DNA of 64,000 bases from an uncultured Lachnospiraceae bacterium (GTDB lineage Bacteria; Bacillota; Clostridia; Lachnospirales; Lachnospiraceae): contig CAJUGG010000076.1 of the NCBI GenBank assembly GCA_910585995.1, forward strand, positions 1-64,000, given 5' to 3'. Position numbers and translations under genes: made by a program. Below the pieces are notes generated by a model that saw only the letters and a program-made list of their open reading frames with translations, was not told where the DNA came from and did not search any database. Positions 28,878 through 37,319 of the stretch are shown here, one piece after another. How positions within the stretch are numbered: position 1 is the first letter of the stretch; each line of letters begins with the position of its first letter.

Positions 28878-28889
28878 TTTGTATACAAA
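28878..28889. promoter_or_regulatory. Candidate AraR operator 1
   Basis: Perfect 12-bp palindrome TTTGTATACAAA touching the -35 of the mmsE promoter. It resembles the TTGTACGTACAA-type AraR boxes of Bacillus; binding is inferred. Confidence 0.55.
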
Positions 28890-29092
28890 ACATGGCGTAT
28901 GCCTTTCGGCAATATCACGAACGGCAGGAAAAAATGTTGTTATTTTCACGAATCCGTTTGGTGAAAGCGCCTTTTGTTTGGTTATAATATATATCGTAAA
29001 AGAGAGCATGTAAATCGTTTTTTCGTTTTTTCGGCGCCTTTACGCAAATTTTTTCACACATTTTTGCAACTTGTATCTATATTTTTAGTAAG

Positions 29093-29102
29093 TTGTATAC
29101 AA
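29093..29102. promoter_or_regulatory. Candidate AraR operator 2
   Basis: Second TTGTATACAA palindrome about 205 bp from the first, a spacing that could allow looping. It lies nearer the divergent two-component promoter, so it could also affect that gene. Confidence 0.4.
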
Positions 29103-29164
29103 AAAAACGCTGTCTGTGGTGAAAAGCATAACCAAAAGGTTTGCTTTATGCATGTTACAAATTA

Positions 29165-29194
29165 TTTACATTTTTGATATATTCGGGTTATACT
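29165..29194 (+). promoter_or_regulatory. Sigma-A-like promoter of the two-component operon
   Basis: TTTACA, 18-base spacer, TATACT, about 60 bases before the response-regulator start. The remaining sequence of this 444-base divergent gap is AT-rich and shows nothing else clear. Confidence 0.5.
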
Positions 29195-29252
29195 TATTCG
29201 ATAGACTGACAAGGGTAAAACAGATCACGATCAGAAGACATGAGAAGATACG

Positions 29253-29930
29253 ATGGAAGAGAAAAAAATATTAATTATTGAAGATGAAAAACCGATTGCA
29301 GATATCTTAAAGTACGGATTTGAAAAGGAGGGCTTTCTCGTGCAGTGTGCCTGTACGGGAGGAGAGGGCTTTGCCATGGCTCAAAAGGAGCAGCCGCATC
29401 TGGCGCTGATTGACTGGATGCTGCCGGATATCAGCGGGGTGGATGTGTGCCGGATGCTGACAGAAGCCTATACTATGCCCATCATCATGCTGACCGCCCG
29501 CGGAGCGATGGAAGATAAGCTCTATGGCTTGGAAGCCGGCGCGGATGATTACATCACAAAACCTTTTGATCTAAGGGAGGTGATAGCGCGAGTCAGAACC
29601 ATCCTGCGCCGTTTTGACAAAGCAAATGGGAAACATGACAGAGAACAGTTGGTCTGCGGAGCGCTGACCGTGTTGGAACAAGAACACACGGTCTATGTCC
29701 AGGAGCAGCTTATCAATTTGACACCCAAGGAATATGAACTGTTAGTATTTTTTTTGAAACATCCCCGGCAGGTCTTTACCCGTACGACATTATTGGACCG
29801 CATATGGGGATACGACTATGAAGGTGATACGCGGACAGTGGATATCCATGTCCAGCGCATCCGCAAAAAGACGGGATTGGACAAATCTTTAGTGACCATC
29901 TTTGGAGTGGGGTATAAGTATGTTCCATAA
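29253..29930 (+). CDS. OmpR/PhoB-family response regulator
   Basis: Receiver domain with acidic pocket (IEDEKP) and phospho-acceptor Asp in LIDWMLPD (about residue 54), Lys in ITKPF (about 105), then a winged-helix DNA-binding domain (LTPKEYELLVFFLKHPRQV, RTVDIHVQRIRKK). Length 225 is typical. It overlaps the histidine kinase gene by 11 bases. Stimulus and targets are not evident; it is divergent from the arabinose operon. Confidence 0.93.
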   Translation: MEEKKILIIEDEKPIADILKYGFEKEGFLVQCACTGGEGFAMAQKEQPHLALIDWMLPDISGVDVCRMLTEAYTMPIIMLTARGAMEDKLYGLEAGADDYITKPFDLREVIARVRTILRRFDKANGKHDREQLVCGALTVLEQEHTVYVQEQLINLTPKEYELLVFFLKHPRQVFTRTTLLDRIWGYDYEGDTRTVDIHVQRIRKKTGLDKSLVTIFGVGYKYVP

Positions 29931-31428
29931 AAAAGAACTTTATCACTTTGGCCTTTGGCGGCAGATGGCGGCAGTGCTTTTGGCTGTCTTTGTCGCCGGC
30001 GGCTGTCTCTTATATGGTGGGATTCAGATGCAGCTATATCGCAACCAGGAGGAACAGATTGCGCAGAATCTTCAAAATATCCAGGAGACTACAGAGATCT
30101 ATGTCCGCCAGCTTTTGATGCTGAATCATGCGAACAATGATACGAAGAGTTATGAGGCCATTGCGGGTGATATCGTTCGGGAATTGCATGTGTTGAGCAC
30201 ATCAGGATTAAGCGTACTGGATCCGGAGGGAACTTATCTGGATGGAACGATGCAGCTTTTAGAACAAGGTCCGACCGAAGACCTTACACAGGCGATCAAT
30301 GGAAAAGCTGCATTTACCATGACCTATCCCTCAGCAGATACCATGCTGGTCTATTTTTCTATGCCTGTGAGGATTGAGGAAAAGACTATCGGCATTATTC
30401 GCTATCAGATGGATACTTCTGCCCTGTATCTCCAGGGAAAACACACCCAATATCTGGTCTGTCAGATGGCTGCATCGGTATTTGTTGTCATCTTTTTGTT
30501 GCTTGCTTTTTTGATGAGCCGGGTTCTCTCGCCGGTGCAGAAACTGACCAGGATCTCCGGACAGGTCGTCCAGGATCTTACCACACAGCAAGTCAATATG
30601 AAGACATTTGCCCAGCTTGCCGATTCCCGGCGACAGGATGAGATCGGAGAATTGTCCAGAAATTTCAGCGTGATGTTAGAGAGGATCAGCACACAGTTTC
30701 AAAATATGCAGGAAGATAAGGAACGCATTGTCCGTCTCTTAGGAAGCCGGCAGGAATTTTACAACAATATGACCCATGAACTAAAGACCCCTCTTACTAC
30801 CATCCAGGGCTATGCCCAGCTGATGGAAGCCGATCAAGGGGCAGATCCGGGGCTGACCCGGCAGGGGCTTCACCAGATCCTGCAGGAAAGCACCAGGATG
30901 CATCAGATGGTATTACAACTTTTGGAGATGTCCGATCAAAGTAACTATATGGAACCCCATCCGGTGAATCTCTCACAGGTCAGTGAAAATGTGGCGCAGG
31001 CACTAAGGATCAAAGCCAAACGTTATGAGATGCAGATTGAGACAGATTTTACAGAAGATCTGTGGGTGCAGGGTATCGGAGAACGTCTGCGGCAGGTGCT
31101 CGTCAACTTGGTAGACAATGCGATCAAATACGGTGACAGCCACACTACAATCTCTGTCAGAGGATATAAGGAAGGAGGCGATATCCTGCTGTCTGTCTGC
31201 AATTTTGGAAAAGGTCTGTGCACAGAAGAGCAGGAACGAATCTTTGAACCTTTCTATCGGGTAGATAAAAACTATTCCAGAGAGCGCGGAAGCTCCGGGC
31301 TTGGCCTGTCTATCTGTAAGAAGATTATGGAAGAACAGAAAGGTTCTATCGCCGTACAAAGCGTTCCAGGACAGCAGACAACCTTTACAATTCGTCTGCG
31401 TGCTTTGGAGGAAAAATATGAAAAATAA
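29920..31428 (+). CDS. Membrane sensor histidine kinase
   Basis: Two membrane helices (about 14-38 and 175-200) flank an extracytoplasmic sensor; HAMP follows, then the H-box NMTHELKTPLTT (His about 286), N-box NLVDNAIKYGD (about 396) and G-boxes RERGSSGLGLSICKK (about 452). 502 residues from the ATG chosen, which lies inside the response-regulator end. It overlaps the next lipoprotein gene by 11 bases, so the three genes form one operon, and the lipoprotein may be an accessory sensor or a target. Confidence 0.93.
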   Translation: MFHKKELYHFGLWRQMAAVLLAVFVAGGCLLYGGIQMQLYRNQEEQIAQNLQNIQETTEIYVRQLLMLNHANNDTKSYEAIAGDIVRELHVLSTSGLSVLDPEGTYLDGTMQLLEQGPTEDLTQAINGKAAFTMTYPSADTMLVYFSMPVRIEEKTIGIIRYQMDTSALYLQGKHTQYLVCQMAASVFVVIFLLLAFLMSRVLSPVQKLTRISGQVVQDLTTQQVNMKTFAQLADSRRQDEIGELSRNFSVMLERISTQFQNMQEDKERIVRLLGSRQEFYNNMTHELKTPLTTIQGYAQLMEADQGADPGLTRQGLHQILQESTRMHQMVLQLLEMSDQSNYMEPHPVNLSQVSENVAQALRIKAKRYEMQIETDFTEDLWVQGIGERLRQVLVNLVDNAIKYGDSHTTISVRGYKEGGDILLSVCNFGKGLCTEEQERIFEPFYRVDKNYSRERGSSGLGLSICKKIMEEQKGSIAVQSVPGQQTTFTIRLRALEEKYEK

Positions 31429-32812
31429 ATATGTTCTGCTGTCAGTGTCATTCTTACTGTTTCTGACCGGATGTACACCCAAAGAAAAAACAGTGCTCTT
31501 ACCAGAGCATCCGACGCAGGAAGCTACAGAGGAAGAAACAGAATCTTTTGGCGATTATACAGTCAAAAAGATCTATACTTATGAATATGAGACTGATGCC
31601 ATGCTGGAAAAAAGCGCTTATCTGACAGATTGTAAAGAACGTGAAATTCGTGTGGTTGCCACAGAAGCTTCGGAAGCGCATACGCTTCCAACCGGCCGGC
31701 AGGTGGATTATCGCTATGGCTTTTATGACACCTTATATACTCCTTCTGATCCTGGGGAGCAGTCCCTTACAGATATCCAGAGAGCTTTCTGGGGCCTCTT
31801 TATCCAGCCTGAGGACTGGGCAGAGCGCCCGGCAGATACTATGGAGGACGCTATGTATCATCTTGACCGGCTGCTGCTTTCTTCTGACGGAACCCGGCTG
31901 CTTGTCTATGCCGGCGCAGAAAGCTGGGATAACCGACGGGTGTGGCTGTATGACTTAAGAACCGGGCGTCCCTGGTTCTTGTATGAAGGAAGCCAGGAAG
32001 CGTATGACCTTCCTGTGGGATCTTTTTCCAGAGACGGACGCTATGTGACCTTTGACATCCGGGGAAGTGTAACGCTAGACGGAACTATCCCTGTATACGA
32101 CTGTCAAAAAGAACCTCCAACGGATGATACTATAGAGGAGAACCGAGTCTGGCTTACCTCCTCTTCCAGTATGTATCTTCCTGATCAGACGCTGCGTGCG
32201 GCAGAGGAGAATACAGGTATCTTCAGGATGGCAGAACTTGTGAATGTGCAGGGGAAACCGGGGGTGATTACCTTTTTACAGGAAGACAGTTCTGATGTGG
32301 AAGTGGTGAAATACCAGTTGAATAGAGACGCTTATTCGGAGAGTGTGTATTGGCTCTATGGGCTTTCTAAAGAGGCAACTCTGACCATACCTTATGAAGT
32401 GGATACAGAAGAAAACCGCCTCTATTATCTGATCAATTTTTATCAGTTGTGGGATCTTCAGCTAGAAGAGGGAACGAGCAAGGGGCCTGAAGAATTTAGC
32501 GATGCTCTAGTGTCTTTTCTACGGTTGGACAACGGGGATCTTCTTGCCCTTTGTACAGAGGATCCTTCCCTGTATTTCCTGGAATCGTCTTCCGCAGACC
32601 GTTCCTTCCAGTCCAATACCCAGATGCCTTCTTATCTGCCTCCGTCTGATTTGTATCTGTATCCGGCGGGCCGGACAGAACGAAAGCTTCTCTATAAAAA
32701 TCTGCAGAATGTCATTGCCATGGAATATGACGCCAGAACCAGACGCATCCTGATCGAGACAACCGAGACAGAGTCCAGAACGCACAGAACCTGTATTATC
32801 TTAGAATTATAA
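31418..32812 (+). CDS. Lipoprotein with propeller-like repeats, coupled to a two-component system
   Basis: Signal with lipobox FLTGC (Cys 19), then a charged linker and about 390 residues with repeated DGxxLL and DGRYVTFD strands reminiscent of a TolB/WD-like beta-propeller. I do not recognise a named family. The start chosen gives a clean lipoprotein signal and overlaps the kinase stop, so it is translated with it. A sensor-associated or wall-associated role is inferred from position. Confidence 0.75.
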   Translation: MKNKYVLLSVSFLLFLTGCTPKEKTVLLPEHPTQEATEEETESFGDYTVKKIYTYEYETDAMLEKSAYLTDCKEREIRVVATEASEAHTLPTGRQVDYRYGFYDTLYTPSDPGEQSLTDIQRAFWGLFIQPEDWAERPADTMEDAMYHLDRLLLSSDGTRLLVYAGAESWDNRRVWLYDLRTGRPWFLYEGSQEAYDLPVGSFSRDGRYVTFDIRGSVTLDGTIPVYDCQKEPPTDDTIEENRVWLTSSSSMYLPDQTLRAAEENTGIFRMAELVNVQGKPGVITFLQEDSSDVEVVKYQLNRDAYSESVYWLYGLSKEATLTIPYEVDTEENRLYYLINFYQLWDLQLEEGTSKGPEEFSDALVSFLRLDNGDLLALCTEDPSLYFLESSSADRSFQSNTQMPSYLPPSDLYLYPAGRTERKLLYKNLQNVIAMEYDARTRRILIETTETESRTHRTCIILEL

Positions 32813-32839
32813 ATGTTTACACTCCGATACATTCTGGAA

Positions 32840-33379
32840 ATAACTTGATCACTCTCAGGCGGTGTGGATTCCTGTCTGATCGCTTCCGAGTATACTGGCC
32901 GCAGCGCTTTTACCGTGGGATTTGACAACCAGCCCCACAAGTACAATGAGATCCCGGCAGAACATCTGCCCCTATGAAAGGCGTAGCTTCTTGCTCCGCG
33001 GCAGTCTGTCTGTGGAAGAACGATTTATCTGGATCAGGAGGTCTTTGCAGTTGCCAGATCTCTCCCTGCGGTGTACAAGCAAAAAGGACAGATCTCCAAA
33101 TATCTGTTTCGTAAAGTTGCCGCTCTGCATCTGCCCAAGCAGGCTTCCAGACGCAGAAAACTGGGATTTCCGGTTCCGTTGGGAAGTTTCTTAAGATCTG
33201 AGGATGGTGCCAAGAGAATAGAACATATGTTCTTATCTGCGGCTGCCAGGAAATTTTTTCGGGAAGATGCTTTACAAGAATTGCTGCATGGATACAAAGG
33301 CAGAAATGCCAATCGCAAGATCTGGGCAATCTATGTATTTTTAGTCTGGTATCACATCTATTTTCCAGAGACCGAATAA
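32840..33379 (+). pseudogene. Degraded asparagine synthase (asnB) remnant
   Basis: Two separated pieces of AsnB are readable in different frames. The first encodes SGGVDSCLIASEYTG and FTVGFDNQPHKYNEI, the ATP-pyrophosphatase site. After a large internal deletion the second encodes the C-terminus (LDQEVFAVARSLPAVY..., QASRRRKLGFPVPLG, IWAIYVFLVWYHIYF). The glutaminase half is absent. With no start and several frame breaks it cannot make an active enzyme. It lies between a lipoprotein gene and a LysR gene without other mobile traces. Confidence 0.8.
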
Positions 33380-33393
33380 GATCCGGGCGCAGA

Positions 33394-34314
33394 TCACAAA
33401 AGATGCAGATAACGTTTGAGTTCTTCAATATACAGTTCACCAATCTGGCTGCGCAGGGTGTCTTTCCTTACCACGTATCCGATCTCCATCATACTGTTCT
33501 GGTTGTTCTCATCATCTTCAAAGGGAACAGCCAGATAGTCATTGCCATTGAGTTCTTCGCAGATGATCCCGGAACAGAGTGTATATCCATAGAGACCCAC
33601 CATCAGATTCAGCATAGTGGCCCGGTCATTGGCCCGGATGATCTGCGAATACTCATTGGTGGACAAGATCTCTTCGGCCAGATAAAAAGAACTGTTGTCC
33701 CCCTGTTCAAAAGCCAGACAGGGATAGTCTTTTAACTGTTCAAAACGGATGGAGGTCTCTTGTGCTAAAGGGTGTCCTTTCCAGATATAGACATATGCCT
33801 GACAGTCGATCAGATGATAAAATACAAGTCCGGCAGAAGCCAGAAGCTTCTTCATGGCTTTGCGGTTAAAATCACACAGATACAAAACGCCGATCTCACT
33901 TTTCATAGTACTGACATCGCTTATGATCTCGGCAGTCTTAGTCTCCCGGATGGCAAATTCATATTTGGACATATCAAAATGTCTTGCCATCTCCACAAAT
34001 GCTTTCACTGCAAATGAATAATGCTGTGTGGACACGCCAAATTTTTTCTTGTAGGAACCGCCTTTTCCATATTTCTCCAGAACATGTTCATATGGAGTAT
34101 AGATCTGCCTGGCATGTAAGAGAAATTCCGTCCCATCATTGGTCAGCGTAACGCCCCTTCCACTACGATAAAACAAGATAATCCCCAGCTCCTTTTCCAA
34201 CTCTTTGATGGCGCTGGTGAGGGACGGCTGGGATACATAGAGCTGTTCTGCTGCCTTGTTGAATGATCTGGTCTCTGCAATGGTCAGCAGATAATGAAGC
34301 TGTGTCAGTGTCAT
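33394..34314 (-). CDS. LysR-family transcriptional regulator
   Basis: Winged helix at residues about 1-60 (AETRSFNKAAEQLYVSQPS, LEKELGIILFYRSGRGV) and a periplasmic-binding-type effector domain to residue 306. The start chosen follows AAAGGAGG; 78 in-frame bases upstream are excluded. No divergent partner gene is adjacent because the asnB remnant lies downstream and an unknown gene lies upstream on the same strand. Effector unknown. Confidence 0.88.
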   Translation of the reverse strand: MTLTQLHYLLTIAETRSFNKAAEQLYVSQPSLTSAIKELEKELGIILFYRSGRGVTLTNDGTEFLLHARQIYTPYEHVLEKYGKGGSYKKKFGVSTQHYSFAVKAFVEMARHFDMSKYEFAIRETKTAEIISDVSTMKSEIGVLYLCDFNRKAMKKLLASAGLVFYHLIDCQAYVYIWKGHPLAQETSIRFEQLKDYPCLAFEQGDNSSFYLAEEILSTNEYSQIIRANDRATMLNLMVGLYGYTLCSGIICEELNGNDYLAVPFEDDENNQNSMMEIGYVVRKDTLRSQIGELYIEELKRYLHLL

Positions 34315-34454
34315 GGGAACCTCCTTTTTTCTAAGTCCTTCAAAGCTGATAAAGAAAACCTGGTACTGATCTGAAAGTTTCCGGATGAGCATAGTTTTTG
34401 TTCCATGTGTAAATGAATAAAACAGGAAAGAGATAGGGTCTGAGCAGGAAAATT

Positions 34455-35060
34455 TTAATGCAAAACCGCCAGCTGCCGATATTCATAGTCTGGTTTTCTC
34501 TGTATAAACAAATCTTTTGTGAGCATCTCACCTGCTAAAAACACAAGATTGTAGATCTGAAGATGATAATACCAGGCACCTGTATCCCAATCGGTCATAC
34601 GCTCATTAAAGATCACTCGGCCATATTGATGTTTGTACAGGATAAACGCGGTCTCGTTGAGAACATCTTTTCGGTAGAATGAGGAATCCAGGTTATGGAA
34701 ATCTTGATTATGCCCCCTTCTAATGGGCTTTCCGCTGCGTCGTTCATCATAAAAAAATGTGACCGTGACCTGGTCATTCGTATGACAGAGTGATAGATTG
34801 GTCAGATTCAGTTCTTCCACAGAATCATAGAAAAAAACAGGCTCTCTTAAAGAATGTCCCAATTTTTGCTCCACGCTCAGAAATCGGTCATCTTCCTGGA
34901 AAAAACTTTTCCGGTCAATCATCACATCTTTGGCACTTATAAGAGGCGCCAGCGGATATGCCAGTGGAAATTGACGGCGTGCGTTTTCCCCCCTAACGCC
35001 CCGCTCTCCTTTATTCCAGGAGAGCGTGACATGCTGAATGGCCAATAATGGGTGATTCAT
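34455..35060 (-). CDS. Protein of unknown function
   Basis: A 201-residue soluble protein without signal or membrane segment. No domain is recognised; it has mixed alpha/beta character with aromatic-rich segments (WDTGAWYYHLQIYNLVFLAG). A clear AAAGGAGGAG site precedes the ATG chosen, which supports it as a real gene. It is on the same strand as the LysR gene after a gap of 140 bases. Confidence 0.6.
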   Translation of the reverse strand: MNHPLLAIQHVTLSWNKGERGVRGENARRQFPLAYPLAPLISAKDVMIDRKSFFQEDDRFLSVEQKLGHSLREPVFFYDSVEELNLTNLSLCHTNDQVTVTFFYDERRSGKPIRRGHNQDFHNLDSSFYRKDVLNETAFILYKHQYGRVIFNERMTDWDTGAWYYHLQIYNLVFLAGEMLTKDLFIQRKPDYEYRQLAVLH

Positions 35061-35124
35061 GCAAGCTCCTCCTTTTGTAACTCCTTTGATTTTAACACCC
35101 ATATTTTACAAAGTAAATATGCCA

Positions 35125-35156
35125 GAAAAAGAAATGGGGGAGACGAAAGCCTCCCC
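35125..35156 (-). terminator. Terminator-like hairpin after the polysaccharide deacetylase gene
   Basis: On the minus strand GGGGAG, 8-base loop, CTCCCC is followed by a T-rich run. Short stem, so moderate. Confidence 0.5.
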
Positions 35157-35177
35157 GTTGTACATGGTCTTTGGCAG

Positions 35178-35954
35178 TTATTGTCCGGACCCTTTTATAA
35201 ATTGTCTTCCTTCATGATCCATCTCATAATTTTCTGTATAAATTAACTGCGAGACGGGCACGATCTCAAATCCCTTCGCCTGAAGTCCGGTGATGACTTG
35301 CTCTAAAGCGTCTTTTGTATATTTAGCACCATTGTGCATCAAAATGATGGAGCCATTTCCCAGATGAGGGTGCTCTAATACTTTTGATACAATAGCATCC
35401 ACCCCATAGTCTTTCCAATCCAGACTGTCTACATCCCACTGAATCACATGATATCCCAGTCCATTGGCAGACTCCACCAAAGTATCATTATAATCTCCAT
35501 AAGGCGGTCGAAAGAGGGTCATATCCTGTCCGGTCAGTTCTTTGACTTTGTCGTGTACCTTTTGGATCTCTTCTTTGCACTCCGTTGCACTGATCTGAGA
35601 CATCTGTTTGTGGTTCTCGCTGTGATTGCCAAGGTCATGTCCGGCAGCAGCGATGGCCTTCACATCTTCTGGATAAGATTCCACCCATCCGCCGGTCATA
35701 AAAAAGGTGGTCTTTACACCCTGCTCCTCTAAGATGGACAAGAGCTGTGCAGTATCTTCATTCCCCCAAGCGGCATCAAAACTGATGGCCACCTTGGGGG
35801 AATCGGTCTGTACACAATAGATGGGAAGTTTCTTGTCGGCAATCTGGACAGATACGGGACTAGTTTTGCCGTGAAATGCTCCAAAGCCTGCAATGGCAAG
35901 CAGGAGACAGAGGCTTAAAGTGCCAATATTTCGTAAGTAATGACTACTGTTCAT
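35178..35954 (-). CDS. Polysaccharide deacetylase (PdaB-like, CE4)
   Basis: N-terminal helix (about 12-30) then a NodB domain: SFDAAWGNEDTAQLL (first metal Asp about 60), DLGNHSENH (metal His pair), RPPYGDYN and ILMHNG. The first Asp of the usual TFDDGP motif is replaced by the FDAAWG form seen in PdaB, which is needed for spore development in Bacillus. Length 258 matches. Chitooligosaccharide or peptidoglycan deacetylation cannot be distinguished from sequence alone. Confidence 0.85.
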   Translation of the reverse strand: MNSSHYLRNIGTLSLCLLLAIAGFGAFHGKTSPVSVQIADKKLPIYCVQTDSPKVAISFDAAWGNEDTAQLLSILEEQGVKTTFFMTGGWVESYPEDVKAIAAAGHDLGNHSENHKQMSQISATECKEEIQKVHDKVKELTGQDMTLFRPPYGDYNDTLVESANGLGYHVIQWDVDSLDWKDYGVDAIVSKVLEHPHLGNGSIILMHNGAKYTKDALEQVITGLQAKGFEIVPVSQLIYTENYEMDHEGRQFIKGSGQ

Positions 35955-36034
35955 AGGAACTCCAAATATTTTTCCTTTCTTCTAGTTTATGAGAGGGGTA
36001 GAGAGAAGATGCGCAGGGAAATATACAAGTAGAG

Positions 36035-36063
36035 TTGTTATCAGATAAAAAAAGTGCTAAGAT
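36035..36063 (+). promoter_or_regulatory. Candidate promoter of lrgAB
   Basis: TTGTTA, 17-base spacer, TAAGAT, about 95 bases before the lrgA-like start. Confidence 0.4.
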
Positions 36064-36158
36064 GGATAACTGTGAATCAAATACCCCGCTGCAAGAAGTC
36101 ACTTGACTCGTTGCTCGTGGGAATACATGATTTGTCCTGTGGACAAGGAAAGGAACTT

Positions 36159-36509
36159 ATGAAATATATTCGACAATTTTTATGGATTTTACTGTTTTCT
36201 TTTATTGGGGAAGTCTTAAATGCATGGATTCCGCTGCCGGTTCCGGCATCGATCTACGGTCTTTTGTTGCTATTTGCGGCACTGTTGTCTGGAGTGATAA
36301 AGTTAGAGGCGGTAAAAGAGGTGTCCCAGTTTTTGATTGAGACGATGCCGTTGATGTTTATACCAGCAGCAGTGGGGCTTTTGGAGTCTTGGGGAGCATT
36401 GGAGGGGATATTTGTACAGATCATAGTAGTGGTTGTGGTCTCGACGGTACTGGTGATGGCAGTCAGTGGTTTGGTGACGCAATGGATGATCCGCAGAAAG
36501 GAACGGTGA
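36159..36509 (+). CDS. lrgA: CidA/LrgA family holin-like protein
   Basis: A 116-residue protein with four helices and the family pattern (FSFIGEVLNAWIPLPVPASIYGLLLL, ETMPLMFIPAAVGLLE). These proteins modulate murein hydrolase export, lysis or pyruvate transport. The ATG chosen follows AAGGAAAGG; an upstream in-frame start adds 35 unlikely residues. Its stop overlaps the GTG start of lrgB. Confidence 0.88.
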   Translation: MKYIRQFLWILLFSFIGEVLNAWIPLPVPASIYGLLLLFAALLSGVIKLEAVKEVSQFLIETMPLMFIPAAVGLLESWGALEGIFVQIIVVVVVSTVLVMAVSGLVTQWMIRRKER

Positions 36510-37207
36510 GTAAGGTGAGAGAACTTTTGTGTGATTCGGTGTTTTTTGGGGTATTGATCAGTATTCTGACTTATGAGACAGGAGCATATCTAAAGAAGAG
36601 ATGGAAATTGGCGATCTTTAATCCTCTGCTTTTGTCGGTGTTGGCTGTGATGGGGATATTGATGGTGCTGCGGGTGGATTATAAGGTCTATTATGAAGGG
36701 GCGAAGTATCTAAGCTATCTGCTGACTCCGGCTACGGTGTGTCTGGCGGTGCCGCTGTATGAGAAATTTGAGCTGTTAATCAAATATAAGGGGGCGATTC
36801 TTGGGGGGATTGTATCGGGTGTGCTGACGAGTCTTCTAAGTATCCTGGTGAGTGCCTGGATCTTTCGGTTTACGCATGAGCAGTATGTGACGCTGCTGCC
36901 AAAATCCATTACGACGGCAATTGGTATGGGAGTGTCGGAGGAATTGGGCGGTATGGTGACGATTACAGTGGCGGTGATTATTATTACTGGGGTGCTGGGA
37001 AATATGATTGCGGAGACGGTACTGCGTCTGTTTCGGATTGAGGAGCCAGTGGCGAGGGGGATCGCGATTGGGGCTTCGAGTCATGCAATTGGGACGGTGA
37101 AAGCGATGGAGCTTGGTGAGGTGGAAGGAGCGATGAGCAGCTTGTCGATTGCGGTGGCGGGACTTTTGACGGTAGTGGGGGCGGTGGTGTTTGCGGGGGT
37201 GTATTAG
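36506..37207 (+). CDS. lrgB: LrgB family protein
   Basis: Partner of LrgA, 233 residues, with the LrgB signature (LLPKSITTAIGMGVSEELGG, GIAIGASSHAIGTVKAMELG) and about eight helices. A GTG start overlaps the lrgA stop (GTGA) behind AAAGGAAC; an upstream ATG in the same frame would overlap lrgA by 120 bases and is rejected. Confidence 0.9.
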   Translation: MSKVRELLCDSVFFGVLISILTYETGAYLKKRWKLAIFNPLLLSVLAVMGILMVLRVDYKVYYEGAKYLSYLLTPATVCLAVPLYEKFELLIKYKGAILGGIVSGVLTSLLSILVSAWIFRFTHEQYVTLLPKSITTAIGMGVSEELGGMVTITVAVIIITGVLGNMIAETVLRLFRIEEPVARGIAIGASSHAIGTVKAMELGEVEGAMSSLSIAVAGLLTVVGAVVFAGVY

Positions 37208-37233
37208 AGAGGGGGCGACGGAGAAAAACTGGG

Positions 37234-37262
37234 TTGTAATTTGAGAGATTGTTTTGTATAAT
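37234..37262 (+). promoter_or_regulatory. Sigma-A promoter of citrate synthase
   Basis: TTGTAA, 17-base spacer, TATAAT. Its -10 lies within one arm of an inverted repeat. Confidence 0.6.
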
Positions 37263-37281
37263 AGGGTACGTGTATACAAAA
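37252..37281. promoter_or_regulatory. Inverted repeat operator over the citrate synthase -10
   Basis: TTTTGTATA, 12 bases, TATACAAAA. It spans the -10 and the expected transcription start, a classic repressor position. The half-sites resemble the AraR-like box TTGTATACAA, but the spacing differs. The binding factor is unknown. Confidence 0.5.
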
Positions 37282-37319
37282 TGGAACTGGCAAATGCGGT
37301 ACTCTAATAAGGAGCTGGA

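Noticed and set aside
33071..33379. Stand-alone 102-residue gene
   Set aside because: Matches only the C-terminus of asparagine synthase and belongs to the pseudogene.
36389..36505. Longer LrgB start
   Set aside because: It would overlap lrgA by 120 bases and adds residues unlike the family; the GTG at the lrgA stop fits.
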